64,000 bases of DNA from Spinacia oleracea (GCF_020520425.1 NC_079492.1:61627042-61691041); one strand, 5' to 3'; shown: positions 32,132 through 45,000, numbered from the stretch's first letter. The notes: generated from the sequence alone by a model not told the origin. Numbers and translations: made by a program.

Positions 32132-32351
32132 AATATCTTTTATACATATACTATCTTTTTAAATACAATGTGTAAATGTTTGTAGTTAAAATAAAACAAC
32201 CACAATATTGTACATATTTTATGTATCTACAATTTCTAATAAAATAATATTATTTATAAATATATATTATTCCAATTTAATAATTTATCTGTTACAGAAA
32301 AAAGTAGTTTATTTTAGTAGCAGGTGAATGAACCAACAACCATTGATGATG

Positions 32352-32356
32352 TAACG
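32352..32356. repeat. 5-bp target duplication TAACG, left of LARD
   Basis: TAACG precedes TGTGAGGGGG and recurs after TGTCTACA at 51477-51481. Confidence 0.92.
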
Positions 32357-33793
32357 TGTGAGGGGGTCGAAAAAGCACGAGGCTAATGCGTGACCTCGTC
32401 CCTCGTGGGTGTGACGATTCTTTTTATTCAATCAAGTGTAATTGGATTTCCTGTGAGTTTACACCCAATTGACTAGTAATATAGGAGTCGCCATTCAGTT
32501 TTTAACGACAATGAGAAAAACTGACAAAACCCGGTTATCGTGACATAAAGGGAGTGCAATTATGTTTGACCACGACGGTCGTAGGTTCCCTTGTGATCCC
32601 TGGTGTGGGGATCTCTCAACATACACCTGCAAGGTAGAGATTGAGGGTTCGGGGGACTGTAACTACCGAGAGGAGTACTCGCTCTTCGATAACTCCAGAG
32701 GCAGGATATCCTTACTAGCTCAGCATAAATAATTGAAGGGACATGTGTTAACTATTAAACTAATCTGAGTTGATTTTAACAATATGCAACATATAGTACT
32801 AGATCGAGCGCGATTATCTGATTTAGATTGTTTTAAGGGACCTAGCATGATAATCCAATTTCCCAAAAATATCATATTTATTAGGCGTGATCGAACAATC
32901 AGATTTAGTTAGTTTAACAGTTCATAAAAGGGCGAGGAAAGCAATTAAATCATAGAAAAGGGACACATTACGACGCACCCTTGAGAGGTGCGTCACGGTT
33001 CTCAGAAAACTAACCACTTTGACTTTGCTATTTCTCCTTTTTATTTTACGAATCTCAAATTATGGGACAGGATACGTTCTGTTCGATTTATGGATCGATT
33101 GCGACAGAACGAGTGAACAATTTCGCAGCGTGAGGCTTAGGCTAGGGGTTGGAGTCAATACTCAGAATATGAATTGTGTGTTATTTCACGTCGAACTTGG
33201 GCTATATTTATAGAAAAGAGTTTGTCGAAAGATAAAATTGCAGAGCTCTAATCCACAAAGAATTAGGAAAAAACACGTACCCAGGTAATTCCAGCGCCCA
33301 GAGCCAGGTGTTGAAAATAGGGTCTGGGCTTTTTTCTTAGTCAGATTCGGATTCCTGAAATCCGTAGTGTTTGAGACTTAATCGAGTCTTTTAGTGCGTA
33401 TCAATTTCATGACGGAATGCGTCTGGGCCCGTTACGAACTCTAGGCTCGTTAGGATTTTAATTAATACGTAACTCTTATTTCCGAATCATATTAGGAATA
33501 GGATTCTCGCAGTTTTCTATCTCATTTAGGATTTATGTTGGAGTGCAACACCTAATTCTGACAGGTTTCTATCTTTTATGACTTGCCACTTTTAGAAGCT
33601 ACCCTTTACGGAAGTTACTATTTTTAGCAGGTTTCCATAAACAGCAGATTTCTATAAATAGCAGGTTTCGGGTGAAACGAGAAGGGTGATTGAGATTCGT
33701 TATTTTATAGGAGATGCGTTGTCAAGTGGAGATTTATGTTTTCATCATCGAACCTTTCCCTTTCGGGAATGGGGACAAAAGTAGGTGTCTACA
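32357..33793 (-). mobile_element. LARD 3' LTR (left copy), 1437 bp
   Basis: Element-sense 3' LTR. Compared with the right copy it lacks 29 bp between two GCGCCCAG words near 33300, leaving a collapsed palindrome, and has an extra GAG at about 32690. The TATA box in element sense, CTATAAATATAGCCC, is at 33213-33199. The 194-bp stretch next to the purine tract is shared unchanged apart from a few transitions. Confidence 0.92.
33199..33320 (-). promoter_or_regulatory. LARD LTR core promoter: TATA box and upstream palindrome (left copy)
   Basis: CTATAAATATAGCCC (33213-33199, minus) is preceded in element sense by the GC-rich CTGGGCGCTGG word at about 33304-33290, roughly 80 bases upstream. In this copy half of the double palindrome has been deleted. 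The right LTR has the intact form. Confidence 0.6.
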
Positions 33794-33806
33794 GTTAGCC
33801 CCCACT
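33794..33806 (-). other. LARD polypurine tract
   Basis: Minus-strand AGTGGGGGCTAAC directly precedes the 3' LTR start TGTAGACACC. This sets the orientation together with the primer site at the other end. Confidence 0.75.
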
Positions 33807-34219
33807 TTGACTGAGTCTTGGAGTAAGACGATGGTCAAAGTATTAGGCGGAGTGCGTCACACAAGCCATGGTGACCTATTTTTTGCGAGGGTCTCACGAG
33901 CCCCCGAGTGATAACATTTGACTTAAGGGTCATCACTTTGAAGTGTCGACATATCCCTCACGTGTCATTGGGATTTGTCAACTGATAGTATAGAAACTTC
34001 CTCACTTTGTCATTGGAAGGATCTAAAGGTGCGTAGAAACTCCCTCACTTTGTCATTGGGTGTAGCTACAGATGTTTTCGAAATCAAAGCTGTAAAGTGT
34101 AATTGGGCCTGGCCAAGCCCAATCACGAGGTAAAAATGTTTTTAAAGATTCTCATTTTTAGGGTAAGCTAAACGAGAAAACCCCCTTGTTTTTATGGGAC
34201 GTAAAACGAAGGAAAATCC

Positions 34220-34498
34220 AGCACATCGTTCTTTTTTTTGGAAAAACGGAAAACCAATCTTTTAAATTTTGGAAAAAAGGGAAACTACTCACATCGCTTT
34301 TTTGGAAAAAACGGAAAACCAAAAGCTACTCACATCGTTCTTTTTTGGAAAGAACGGAAAACCAAAAGCTACTCACATCGTTCTTTTTTTTTTGGAAAAA
34401 CGGAAAAACCAAAAGCTACTCACATCGTTCTTTTTTGGAAAAACGAAAAACCAAAAGCTACTCACGTCGTTTTTGGGAAAAACGAAAAACCAAAAAAG
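34220..34498. repeat. tandem repeat of about 45 bp, six copies
   Basis: Each unit reads roughly CTACTCACATCGTTCTTTTT then GGAAAAACGGAAAACCAAAAG. Units vary mainly in the length of the T-run. The lysine/threonine-rich open frames in all three phases come from the repeat. Confidence 0.92.
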
Positions 34499-34515
34499 TT
34501 TATCGGTGCAGCGAC

Positions 34516-34790
34516 TAAGGACCTGTGCGGTTAGTGGCGCAGACCCCGCCAGCTAAAGATGGCGAGCCTGTCCGCTAAGGGTGGACACCCCGTCCGATAG
34601 AAGTGGACGAATTTGTTTTGAAGTTTGTTTGAAAATGAGGACCTACGCGGTTTGTGACGTAGACCCCGCCGGCTAAAGATGGCGAGCCTGTTTCATTTGT
34701 TTTTTGAAGATTCTATTTTTCGAAAACTGGGGACCTGCGCGGCTAGTGACGCAGACCCCGCCCGCTGAGGGTGGGCGAACCCTATTTTTG
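34516..34790. repeat. three diverged repeats of about 95-120 bp, GC-rich
   Basis: Units begin at 34519 (GGACCTGTGCGG), 34639 (GGACCTACGCGG) and 34731 (GGACCTGCGCGG), each followed by GACGCAGACCCCGCC-like text and a GGCGAGCCTGT or GGGCGAACCC tail. They lie next to the T-rich 45-bp array. Confidence 0.88.
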
Positions 34791-35360
34791 TTTTTTGAAG
34801 AATTTATTTTCTTTCGAGGGATGCTCGGATTTAGTTGTAACCTGAATGTGGGTTGACAACGTGTTTAAACGGACCATTGTCTTGTGGTCATCTTCTTTCA
34901 TGGTTTTGAGCTAGTCTTTATGGCTCAATTTTGCCACTACCTGGGTCCTTGATTAGGGGACTATGTATAAGTATCAACGGCGACCTTTGTCCTGAGGTCA
35001 TAATCCGGTTTTATTATTTGAGACATCCAAACACGGGACTTCGTACAGCATAGTCTGGGAATATCGTTTTAACTTTGCATACTCTCTTTTGAAATATATA
35101 TTTTCTTTCAAGCCCCCAAGCATTCGTGCTTGACGGTCTTTTCTTGTCAAAGAGGTTCCTTGGGGATACGCATTCTGTAATGTCCTTGATCGTGTTTGGA
35201 ATTGTGCTCGTAAGTGCGAGCGATCTTTGTAGTGGTGTGCTACTCTTAACAAAGCCGTGAGGTGCGACTTTCAGTAAAGGAATCGGCAATTTTCAAGTCG
35301 AATAAATATGGCAGGGCCCTATAGAAGTCAGAGCTGTTTTTTTTGGGTCTGGAATCATTT

Positions 35361-35420
35361 TCGGCGCCCATGCCTGGGCGTTAATGATTTCGGCGCCCAG
35401 CACTGGGCGCTAAAAATAAT
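35361..35420. repeat. double-palindrome cassette 1
   Basis: Two adjacent inverted repeats, GGCGCCCATGCCTGGGCG and GGCGCCCAGCACTGGGCGCT, are joined by TTAATGATTTC. The same arrangement recurs at 36282, 38362, 49161 and 50943. Confidence 0.88.
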
Positions 35421-36281
35421 TTATGGCGAGGTTTCTTGATGACACAGTCGGCCTCTTGTTCGTCCGTCTTCCTTTTTTTATTTTTTCTTTTGAACGCGTT
35501 CGTAAATGTTCGATACTTAGAAAAGATGATATGTGTGTGCGAACGAGCGTTCATAGAATGGCCGTGGTGTGCGGTCCATTAATCATTTTGCTTGAATTGT
35601 TTCATTTTTTTTGAGCAACGACTGATTTTGAATAGTTTGCTTAGAAGCTTGATAGGGTTCAGGCCCATTCATGAAGTGGGCTCAAACATCGTGCCCTTTC
35701 GATTGTTCAAACATTTGCTTCGAGATTTTTTTTATTTGGCTATGGTTGTTTCGTAGCTTGGAGCCCCCAAGTATGCATGTTGGAATGCTTTCCTTTTGGC
35801 GTACGATTTTTGTAGGTTCTTTCGAGAAAGATGCCTTGGGGTTCCGCTCGTGTAGGTGCGAGCTATCCCTTCCGTGGTAGGTAATATTTTGCTACCTTTA
35901 ATCCTTAATGTAGAAGTCGTGTGGCTTGCATTTTGAATTTGGGCGATAAGTAGTCTTTGCCTCTTTTACACGTGCTCTTGGTCGTGCCTACATTAGTGCA
36001 ATATGCATTACTCTTCTTTTAGACTTGTACCGTGGGACGGTTGAACTTATGGTGCGACGTAGGCTTGTGTGGCCTAACGGCGTGTCTTAGAACATTCCTC
36101 CAGGTGTTGGGATATTATTATTTTTTGCATTGGAGTACTTCATCATGCCTCGTTCAAGTGTTTGAACAAGTGTAGCATCTTCTGCGTGGGTTTGCACGGC
36201 TTATTACTTCGTTCGATGCGAGGATTCATATGTGTTTCTTCCCTTTTTTTTATCTAGGCAAAACTTGGCTAGCAGAAAGAT

Positions 36282-36340
36282 TCAACGCCCAGGCTGGGGC
36301 GTTAAAGATATCGGCGCCCAGCTCTGGGCGTTAAAAATGA
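36282..36340. repeat. double-palindrome cassette 2
   Basis: AACGCCCAGGCTGGGGCGTT and GGCGCCCAGCTCTGGGCGTT are joined by AAAGATATC. Confidence 0.88.
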
Positions 36341-38361
36341 TTTCTGAGTATATTTTGACAGTTCTTATCCTTAATTTTTTTTTCTTTCTCTTTTGCTTTG
36401 GAACGAGGTAGACTGTGTAATGGGCGCTTGTAGGGCGAGCGTTATGTGCAGTAGTTTGATCGGAGTGTTGGTGACTCGCGATTTTCAGTTACCCTTGATA
36501 GTGGGGTGACTTTATATATTATAAGTAGTGCTTTAGAATTTGGGAGGGGTTGTAGCCATTCTAAGGTTCGTTTTACATAATTAAAGCTTAGGATTGTGCC
36601 CCTATGATGTATGTATAGCATTAGCGTCGAGAATTTGCGATAAAACCGTCATTTCGGGCATTTTTAGAGTGTTTTTCTCAAGCCTCCAAATGTAGCTACG
36701 GGATTGGCTTGGTGCTATAATGCTTTGCATATGTCTTTATGCATTCATGGTGACATGGATCATGAATAGTTTGAACCAGACTCGTTTAGTGCGAGGTACG
36801 TTCGAGTAGTGACCTGCTACTTCTCTTGTAAATGTCGTATTATGTGACATCGCCATGGTCAAGGTAGTAACATGTGGAAGTGTGCCTTGACCAAAAGTTA
36901 GGTGCCTTTCTTTACCCATAATCATATTTAGAAATCTTTTTGACTCACTTGCAACATCGGGATAAACGCATACTTAGATTAAACCAACGACTCTTTATTA
37001 TGTTCGAAGAAGTCTTTGAAAATTATTTGGAAATTATTTAAAATCCGAATCCTACTGTGTACAGTCTGAGGTGTCCTAAGTAAGTTGACTTATAGAAGGG
37101 TTCGTACAGGATTACATGAATGAATCAAAATACTGTTACGATTTTTGGATGTTGTCTAAGGATTTGCTAGAAGCCAGGGTGCGGGCGTCAAGATATACTT
37201 GTGCCCGTTTGGCATATACTTTAGGCTTTTAGGGCCATCTTTTCCAAAATTGCGGGAATGTAAACCGTTTTCAAATTGAGTTAGATTTACTTGGTGTATG
37301 TCTGTATAAAAGGTCGAGGTATACTTAGTTCCTTCCCTATCTCTTTCATTTCAATTTTTAGCCCCCAGTTGCTGTTATGTCTTCCCATTAATAATGTTTT
37401 CAGATTTCGATTTTAGATGCCCGTGTCATATGTCTGAGTAGGGTGAGCCTTGGTTAAGTGCCAAGTCCTATTGACAATGTCTGTTTTTTTTTCAAAGGGG
37501 ATTCGCATGCATTTGAATTACCATGAACGGGTGCCCTGAGTTCGAAGGAACGATGGGGCAATGTCGTAGAACAATTCTCTTTATTGCAAGCTTACTGCCT
37601 TTACTACTTGTCGGCGACTATTACTGTGTCTAGGGGTGAAAGAAGGTCTTTAAGCGAACGACTATGTCTAGTGGTGAAAGAAGGTCTTTAAGTGTGTTAG
37701 TTCGCTTTAGGGAGGGTCAAGTTGAGTACTTTAGGGGTCATGGACGCTTGCGCTAGCCCCCATTCAATTGAGGCAAAGCGATCTTTTGAGTCTTGGCTAA
37801 GTGTCTAGAAGTGTGAGTGCTCCTTCTGGCAAGGGTACGTGCCCTTATTATTTTTCGATGTGTGCTCATTTTGGCATCTTGATGACTTGGATTCTTCTTC
37901 GTGCTTTCAATTTTTCTTTCGACTTGGATTGCAAGTAATTAAATTTCAATAAGGGACTTCTATTTTTATTCTTGTTTTTCTATAGACTTTAATATTGGTT
38001 GGACCGAATCATGGATTGCCTACGTATCCGCCTTAAATAGATTTAATTTGGAATCAGGTCTTGCGTAGTTCTTAGCCTAGAAAATGGTTTCTTAGAATGC
38101 CGATTTTAAACAAGTACGTTCTGAGGTGGAAACATATTATTTGAAACGGTAGAATAAGTGAAGTTTATTATTATTTTAATCTGCTGCTTTGCCGTAGGCC
38201 AAAATTTTGTTTATTTGTTTTATTTTTTGAGTACATGTATATTTTTTTTGGTGGTACGTATATCTGAATACGTGCTGTACCCCTCCAAGTGTTCGTTATT
38301 TTTCCGTGCATGTGCGGATAAAATGACGAGCACTTCTGGACAAAATTTAGCAAGCAGAGAG

Positions 38362-38421
38362 ATTCAGCGCCCAGGCTGGGGCGCTAAAGATTTCGGCGCC
38401 CAGCGGTGGGCGCTGAAAATG
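38362..38421. repeat. double-palindrome cassette 3
   Basis: AGCGCCCAGGCTGGGGCGCT and GGCGCCCAGCGGTGGGCGCT are joined by AAAGATTTC. It lies about 200 bases before the ECT fragment. Confidence 0.88.
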
Positions 38422-38600
38422 TTTTCTGGGCGGATCTTTTTTGGTGCGCTAAATGCTTCTTTTTCTTTTTAGACTAACTTTAGAGGCGCTTTGCAAAGTT
38501 TGCTTTTTTATTATTTATTATTTTTTTGTACTTTTCATTTGTCTCTTTTTTATTCGTGACTCAAGACGGCTTGGGTCGAATGAGATAGGATGGTTTGTAT

Positions 38601-38908
38601 GGGTATTAGTCAAGCATGAGGATCACATCTACTAGGACTCACAGTTTGCAGGCTCAAGCTAGTGTCACGAGTTTACATCAATCAAGGCCAATGAGTAGTA
38701 TGGGGATGGCTCAAGGGTATATCAACAGGATGTATCCACACAAGTTATATGGTCATTATGCTAATGGTGGTGCAAGAGCAGGTTTGGGATTTGGAAATAA
38801 TGGGTATGACGCACGTGTCAATGGCCGTGCGTGGTTTGCGGTTGATAACAAGTTCAAAAAACAAGAGTTGAGGTAATGGTTTCTTGGGTTATGGCAATGA
38901 GAACATGG
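38601..38908 (+). pseudogene. captured ECT (YTH-domain m6A reader) gene fragment, first part
   Basis: The plus-strand frame reads SRPMSSMGMAQGYINRMYPH, KLYGHYANGGARAGLGFGNN, then GYDARVNGRAWFAVDNKFKK. This is the conserved stretch just before the YTH domain in plant ECT proteins. A small deletion near 38868 changes frame, after which FLGYGNENM continues to the Copia insertion at 38909. The text resumes at 47465. No YTH domain is present. It is antisense to the LARD, as expected of sequence picked up by the element. ECT proteins bind m6A-modified mRNA in the cytoplasm. Confidence 0.8.
38904..38908. repeat. 5-bp target duplication CATGG, left of Copia
   Basis: CATGG recurs at 47465-47469 after TTCCTACA. 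One copy restores the ECT reading (NENM then DGLNEL). Confidence 0.93.
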
Positions 38909-39557
38909 TGAAGGAATTATGTCCTTAGATATTTCCGGCAATTACTAAATATAAATAGGAATTAATTATGAAGATAATAAATTAATTATTTTAGTAATCA
39001 TATTTGATTGCTAGAGAATAAATGTGATTAGTAGGACAATATTGATTGGACCTACAACTAAAATATATTAATCCTATAAGGACACACATATAAGCACTAA
39101 TTGGAATGGGCCCAAAAGGTCCTATGGCAACCGGCCTGCTAAGAGAAATAAGGTTGGGCTTTGTGTTAACTTAAAAGCCCTAAACATTATAATAGTTATA
39201 ATGTCAGGGATTCAGTAACTACGTTCATTGAATATCTGACACAAAAAGAAAACACAAAAACCCTAACTGTCATTCTCTAAACGTCGTACATCCCAAACAA
39301 AGCAAGAGACAGATTGTGATCGTTCTCTTCCGTACTAGCATACGTGGGATTCAATTCGTGCTTGTGGACTGAGTAGAGGAGCAACAAGTGGGGCTCTAAG
39401 ATCTTCGAAGCTTGCATACGAACGGGAGAACACGCTTCAAAGGTGATTATTCTTTCGACTTAATCTGATCTATACTATTGTTATGCATGAGATCCTGTGA
39501 TAGATGTTAGGAAATTGTTTCCTGAAATTCCGCTTTATGCATCTATATGTTCCTACA
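38909..39557 (+). mobile_element. Copia 5' LTR, 649 bp
   Basis: Same length as the 3' LTR, with differences near 38940, 39011, 39069, 39286, 39311 and 39493. The LTR carries an AT-rich first half and a CTTCCGTACTAGCATACG-type second half. Confidence 0.93.
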
Positions 39558-39558
39558 G

Positions 39559-39567
39559 TGGTATCAG
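39559..39567 (+). other. Copia primer-binding site (tRNA-Met)
   Basis: TGGTATCAG lies one base after the LTR end and is complementary to the 3' end of initiator tRNA-Met. Confidence 0.88.
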
Positions 39568-42009
39568 TTTTAGCCTCTTGCATAATATTTTATGATCATG
39601 ATTGTATGCAACATTATTATTTTGATTCAATTAAGGGAAGATTTATTTATGGCTTGAATTTGCAAAATTAATATATGATATTAATTGATTGGAATCATTA
39701 AATCGTGATTTAATTATTTTTTGCTCAAAATAAATTTATAAAATTCCGAAATTTTTATCACAGGGTCGAAATTAACAGTTAATATCACATAAAAAATTTT
39801 GGATTTTTTAAAATTAAATTCGTCAGATTTTAAATTATTTATTGGTTAATAAGATTAATCATGGAAATAATTTGTTAACAATTAAAGATTTGATTTTTAA
39901 TTAGTTAAATAAATCTACTGATTATCCCCTAATTTTTATACAACAGCCGAAAGTTTTTGGTAATTTTTTAACTACCTTTCGGAATTTTTGTATATTAATT
40001 ATTGAATTTGGTTAATTTTTATGTTTAATTCGATTAATCATAAAGTTTAAGGATAACAATTAAAATTTTTGATTTTATTTGTTAAAAAAGTTCAATAGAA
40101 CCGCCTAATAATTTAATTCGAATTTTTCGGATTATAATTGTTATTTTTGTGAATTATTTGAATAAAATGAGATAATTATGCCCTAAATTTTGAATTCTTG
40201 TTAGATTTAATTTGAATAAAGATTCTAATTGAAATCTAACTTTTAACAAACCTAAAATTCAGTTTTAATTTTGTTAAATTATTCAAATTTTCTGCCATAA
40301 TTTTCGGATTATCTCACATAATTAATTTTGTTAATCTTTAACAAAAGTTGATTAAAGATTAATTTAATTTAGGTAATTGTTACACAAATTAAAAGAACAA
40401 ACCCCATGGCTGGGTGGCCCACCTCCGATGATGGAGCCACGGCGGGGGGTGAATTAGGGCCGTGTTCCGGCGGTTATCAGGGCGGCAGTCGATTATCGTC
40501 GCGGCGGAAGAGCAGCCAGCATCGCTGCTGTTCGGTTGCTGCTGTGCTGGCCACGACGCCGACGCCGGTCTTGCTGCCGGCAGTTGCTGGTAGATGGGTC
40601 GGGCGGCGTCGCCGGGTCCTTCCCGTGGAAGCTGGTCGGCGGCCCTGGTGGCTGCTGGCCGGCGATGAAGCTGTTTTGAAATGTTACTGTTCCTGCTTTG
40701 TTCTTCATTCAAAAAAAAAAAAAAAAAAAAAAGAAAAGAAAAGGGAATTTTGAAAATCGTTTTCATAGTACATTAAAAGGAAAATCTGATTTTCCTAATC
40801 AAGGTCCAAATTGGAAAAGTTTCCCAAATCAACCTTTATAAATTGAATAAATTTCCCAAAAATCAGTTTTGGTAATTTTGGAAATATTTTTTTTGGAAAA
40901 TATGATTTTCTAAGTTGAGCATAAATTAATATGTTTCTTTAAATGCAAATTCTTGATTAATACGATTATTCTAGCCATATTTAAATAGTAATTGAATTAA
41001 AATAATAAAGTTTCATAAATAATGTTAAACTTAAATTGTTTAAGTTTTTATAATTATTTTGGAAATGCTATTTGCTTATTAGCAATTAATAAGTAAATAA
41101 TTTTTGTTTAATATAGTTTGATATTATATGCGTGTATGGAATATATATGATATTTTGTTACAGGCAAGTGACTAGTATGGCCCAAAATAGGATAGAAAAT
41201 ACGATCTGCGTATCGTTTTGTATTCTTGTAAGTTTTGAAATACGATCTGCGCATCGTTCTGTATTATTGTAATTTAATTTAAAAGTTTAAATTAGATTAT
41301 AAAGTTCGTATTATGAGCTCGATGGAGTAAGCAGGTTCAATCCGAAATTCAAGGATGGAGATCCAAGAAAGATGAACAGGAATTTAATTTAAGAAGATTT
41401 TAGCTTATTTTTTAGGGGCCATACTAGGATCACATTTAATTTTTATGTATTTTATATTGCCTTAAAATGCTTATTGAGTTTATGTATGTGGTTATTTAAA
41501 GCGATGTGTTCACTTTTAATTAACCAACATAGTAAACTTAGGTCCCAAAATAATATTGAGTTTAAGTGCTTTTCCATACAACACCTATAAAGCCTTAGAT
41601 CATGAGTAATAGGTTCTGCCAAAGCAGGGTGTTGCTTATAATTCCGGGGATAGTAGGGTAGGTTTTTTGAAACTTACATGTTAATGTTTGGTTTAACTCA
41701 ACAAAACTATCAAAAGACAAAGTTTTGGGTTTTGAAGCTAAAAATAGGAAAATACAAAGAGTTGTTAACCTGTCTACCAAGAGTTATAATTAGTTATAAT
41801 TAGTAAAATGTTTACTTACCTCGAATACTATAAATTAAAGTAGCAGGGCCAAAGTCCCTTTGATTGTAGTGGGAGGGGATCTTGGTTAATTCTTTATTCA
41901 ATGGGGACTTCTAATTTTGAATAAAGGGTAGTAGTGAATTGAATTTGTTTAATTGCTACTTTTGATAAACATTATATTGAATCTTGCTTTACTTTTTATT
42001 GTAGTTATC
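39568..42009 (+). other. long Copia leader with a GC-rich island and A-run
   Basis: 2.4 kb of mostly AT-rich sequence without genes. It is interrupted at 40405-40690 by a GC-rich block (GGCGGC/GCTGCTG words) followed by a run of about 22 A's at 40711-40732. The island yields open frames on both strands that I do not regard as coding. The element at 1-1140 shows the same contrast of GC-rich island and AT-rich leader. Confidence 0.6.
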
Positions 42010-45000
42010 ATGTCTGGTGCAAACAACTCTACTTTTAACTTGCGCCCTCTAATTGAAAAAGACAAACTGAATGCTACAAACTTCCTACAATGGCAAATGG
42101 CTGTGAGAATTGTTCTCAGAGCGGAAGGAAAAGAAAGTGTTCTTGACAATCCTCTCCCTGAACCCCTGCCAGAAAATGCTACTGCAGCTCAAAGGCGAGC
42201 TAGACAAACTCTAGAGGATAACTCCCTGCAAGTAACATGCTTGATGCTTGCTTGCATGGAACCAGAGTATCAAAAACGTTTTGATGGTCTGGATGCCTAC
42301 AGCATAATCCAGCAACTGAAAACTTTGTTTCAGAAAAATGCTAGATTGGAGAGATTTGAAGCAAATTGCAAACTTCTGGATTCCAAGTTGGAAGAGGGGA
42401 AGCCCGTTGGTCCGCATGTGTTCGATTTGATTGGACATTTTCAGACCATGGAGAAATTGAGCTTCCCTTATCCTAAGGACCTGGCAACTGACATAGTCAT
42501 CAGATCCTTGCCTGAAGATTTTCATAACTTTAAGTTGAACTTCTACATGCAAGGAGGGGAGGCTACCCTGCAAGAGTTGCATTGTTCACTAATTCAGGCT
42601 GAGAGAAACTTACCAAGTAAACCTAAACATAAGGATGTTCTAATGGTTAGTAAAGGTAAGCATTTCAAGAAGAAAGGGGCTCCCATGAAGAAGAACAAGG
42701 GCAAGGTAGTTGCCAATGAGAACTCTTCAACCAAGACAAAGGCCACTCCAAAGGCTAAGGTAGCTGCTCAACATGAGTGCTACCACTGCCACAAGATTGG
42801 TCATTGGAAGAGGAACTGCCCCAAGTATCTGGAGGAAAAGAAGACTGGTGCTTCAATTTCAGGTATCTATGTCATAGAAGTTAATTTAGCTACAACTGCT
42901 TCTTGGGTATTTGATACCGCTTGTGGATCTCACATTATTGGTAATGTGCAGGGACTAAAAAGAATTAGGAGCTTGAGCAAAGGCGAAGTGGATCTCCGAG
43001 TAGGCAATGGAGCAAGAGTTGCTGCTTTACCTGTAGGAGATTATAGTTTACGCTTGCCTTCTGGTTTAATATTAGAACTTTATAATTGTTATTACGTTCC
43101 AGTTATTACCAAGAACATAATTTCTATTCCGATTTTGGATTCGGAAGGTTTTTCATTTCAAATTATGAATAATTGTTGTTCAGCATATTTGAATGGTATG
43201 TTCTATGTCTCTGCTAAATTATCAAATGGTTTGTATGTACTAGACTTACAAAACCATATCTATCACATAGAAAACAAGAAACACAAACCAAATGATTTGA
43301 ACCCTACTTACCTATGGCATTGTCGATTAGGCCACATAAGCTCAAAGCGCATAGAGAAACTTCATAAGGATGGAATTCTCAAATCATTTGATTTTGAATC
43401 ATTTGAAGTATGTGAGTTTTGCTTAATGGGGAAAATGACAAAGTCTCCTTTCACAGGCTCAAGTGAAAGGGCCAATGATCTTTTAGCCCTCATACATACT
43501 GATGTATGCGGACCTATGAGTACTTTGGCTAGGGGAGGGTACGGGTATTTCATTACTTTTACTGATGATGTGAGCAGATTTGGATATGTTTACCTCATGC
43601 GGCATAAGTCGGAATCCTTTGAAAAGTTCAAGGAATTCCAAAATGAAGTACAAAACCAACATGGAAAGAAAATTAAATCATTGCGATCCGATCGTGGTGG
43701 TGAATATTTATCTCAAGAGTTTAGTGATCATTTGAAAGATTGTGGAATACTTTCTCAATTGACTCCACCAGGGACACCACAATTGAATTGGGTTTCCGAA
43801 AGAAGGAACCGAACTCTATTAGATATGGTTCGGTCCATGATGAGTCTTGCTAACCTTCCTGCCTCATTTTGGGGATTTGCGCTTGAAACAGCGGCATTCA
43901 CACTCAACAGAGCTCCGTCCAAAGCAGTAGAAAAGACGCCATATGAGATGTGGACTGGAAAAGTTCCAAAATTGTCTTTTCTAAGAACATGGGGTTGTGA
44001 AGTTTATGTAAAACGTTTACTTTCTGATAAGCTTTCACCCAAGTCCGATAAGTGTCTTTTTGTGGGTTACCCAAAACAGACTAAGGGATACTACTTCTAC
44101 AACCAAAGCGAAAACAAAGTGTATGTTGCTCGCGATGGTGTCTTTTTGGAAAAGGAGTTTATTTCCAGAAAAACAAGTGGGAGTAATGTATATCTCGAAG
44201 AAATTCGAGATGAGCAACAAATGGATGAGGTTCACACCTCGTCAGAGACGACCCAGCATGAAAATGCTCAGGAGGCGGTGCATTCCATTCATGCGCCTTC
44301 TACCGTCCCACTTGGAGATAATCCATGCGAAGTCCCTCAACCTAATGAGGTGGAAACTTCTCCTGTTGTTCCCCAACGTAGGTCTAGTAGGACCGTCATT
44401 CCGTCAAAGAGATATATTGATTTCCTTTTGACTGAAAGTTCTGAAATAGAGATTTTAGAACATGAGGAACCTACTAGCTACACAAATTCTTTGACGAGTC
44501 AAGACTCCGAGAAATGGCTTGAAGCCATGAGATCCGAAATGGATTCGATGTTTGAAAATCAAGTATGGGACTTGGTTGCTTTGCCTGATGGGGCTAAACC
44601 CATAGGTTGCAAATGGATTTTCAAACTGAAAAAGGACAAAGATGGAAACATTGATGTCTTTAAGGCAAGACTAGTGGCAAAAGGTTTTAGACAAATTCAT
44701 GGTATTGACTATGATGAAACCTTCTCACCAGTAGCCATGCTGAAATCCATTAGGATAATTCTTGCGATTGCTGCCTTTCATGACTATGAGATCTGGCAGA
44801 TGGACGTCAAAACCGCTTTCTTGAATGGGTTCTTGAAAGAGGATGTGTACATGACACAACCACAAGGTTTTGAAGATCCAAACAGTCCAAGAAAAGTTTG
44901 CAAGCTTAAGAAGTCCATTTATGGGCTTAAGCAAGCATCCCGGAGTTGGAACCTCAGATTTGATGAGGCAGTCAAATCTTTTGGCTTCCTTAGAAATGAA

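Larger units (their letters stand above)
34791..38600 (-). other. LARD internal region, long diverged repeats, no coding domain
   Basis: The text is built of degenerate long units. Each has a CCCCCAAG block (35111, 35764; weaker at 36678), a GTGCGAGC/GTGGT block, and a GC palindrome cassette (35361, 36282, 38362). Words such as GGCTAGCAGAAAGATTCA and AGCAAGCAGAGAGATTCA precede the cassettes. I looked for protease, reverse transcriptase, RNase H and integrase signatures on both strands and saw none. 37000-38150 has nothing beyond this. Confidence 0.65.

Noticed and set aside
33794..33850. Primer-binding site right of the left LARD LTR
   Set aside because: The bases GTTAGCCCCCACTT do not start TGG; read on the minus strand they are a polypurine tract, which fits minus orientation.
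34186..34556. Three overlapping frames repeating KTENQKLLTS-like text
   Set aside because: They are translations of the 45-bp tandem array in different phases.
40389..40766. 115-125-residue frames on both strands in the Copia leader
   Set aside because: GC-rich island with an A-run; open on both strands because of composition, and no domain is recognised.
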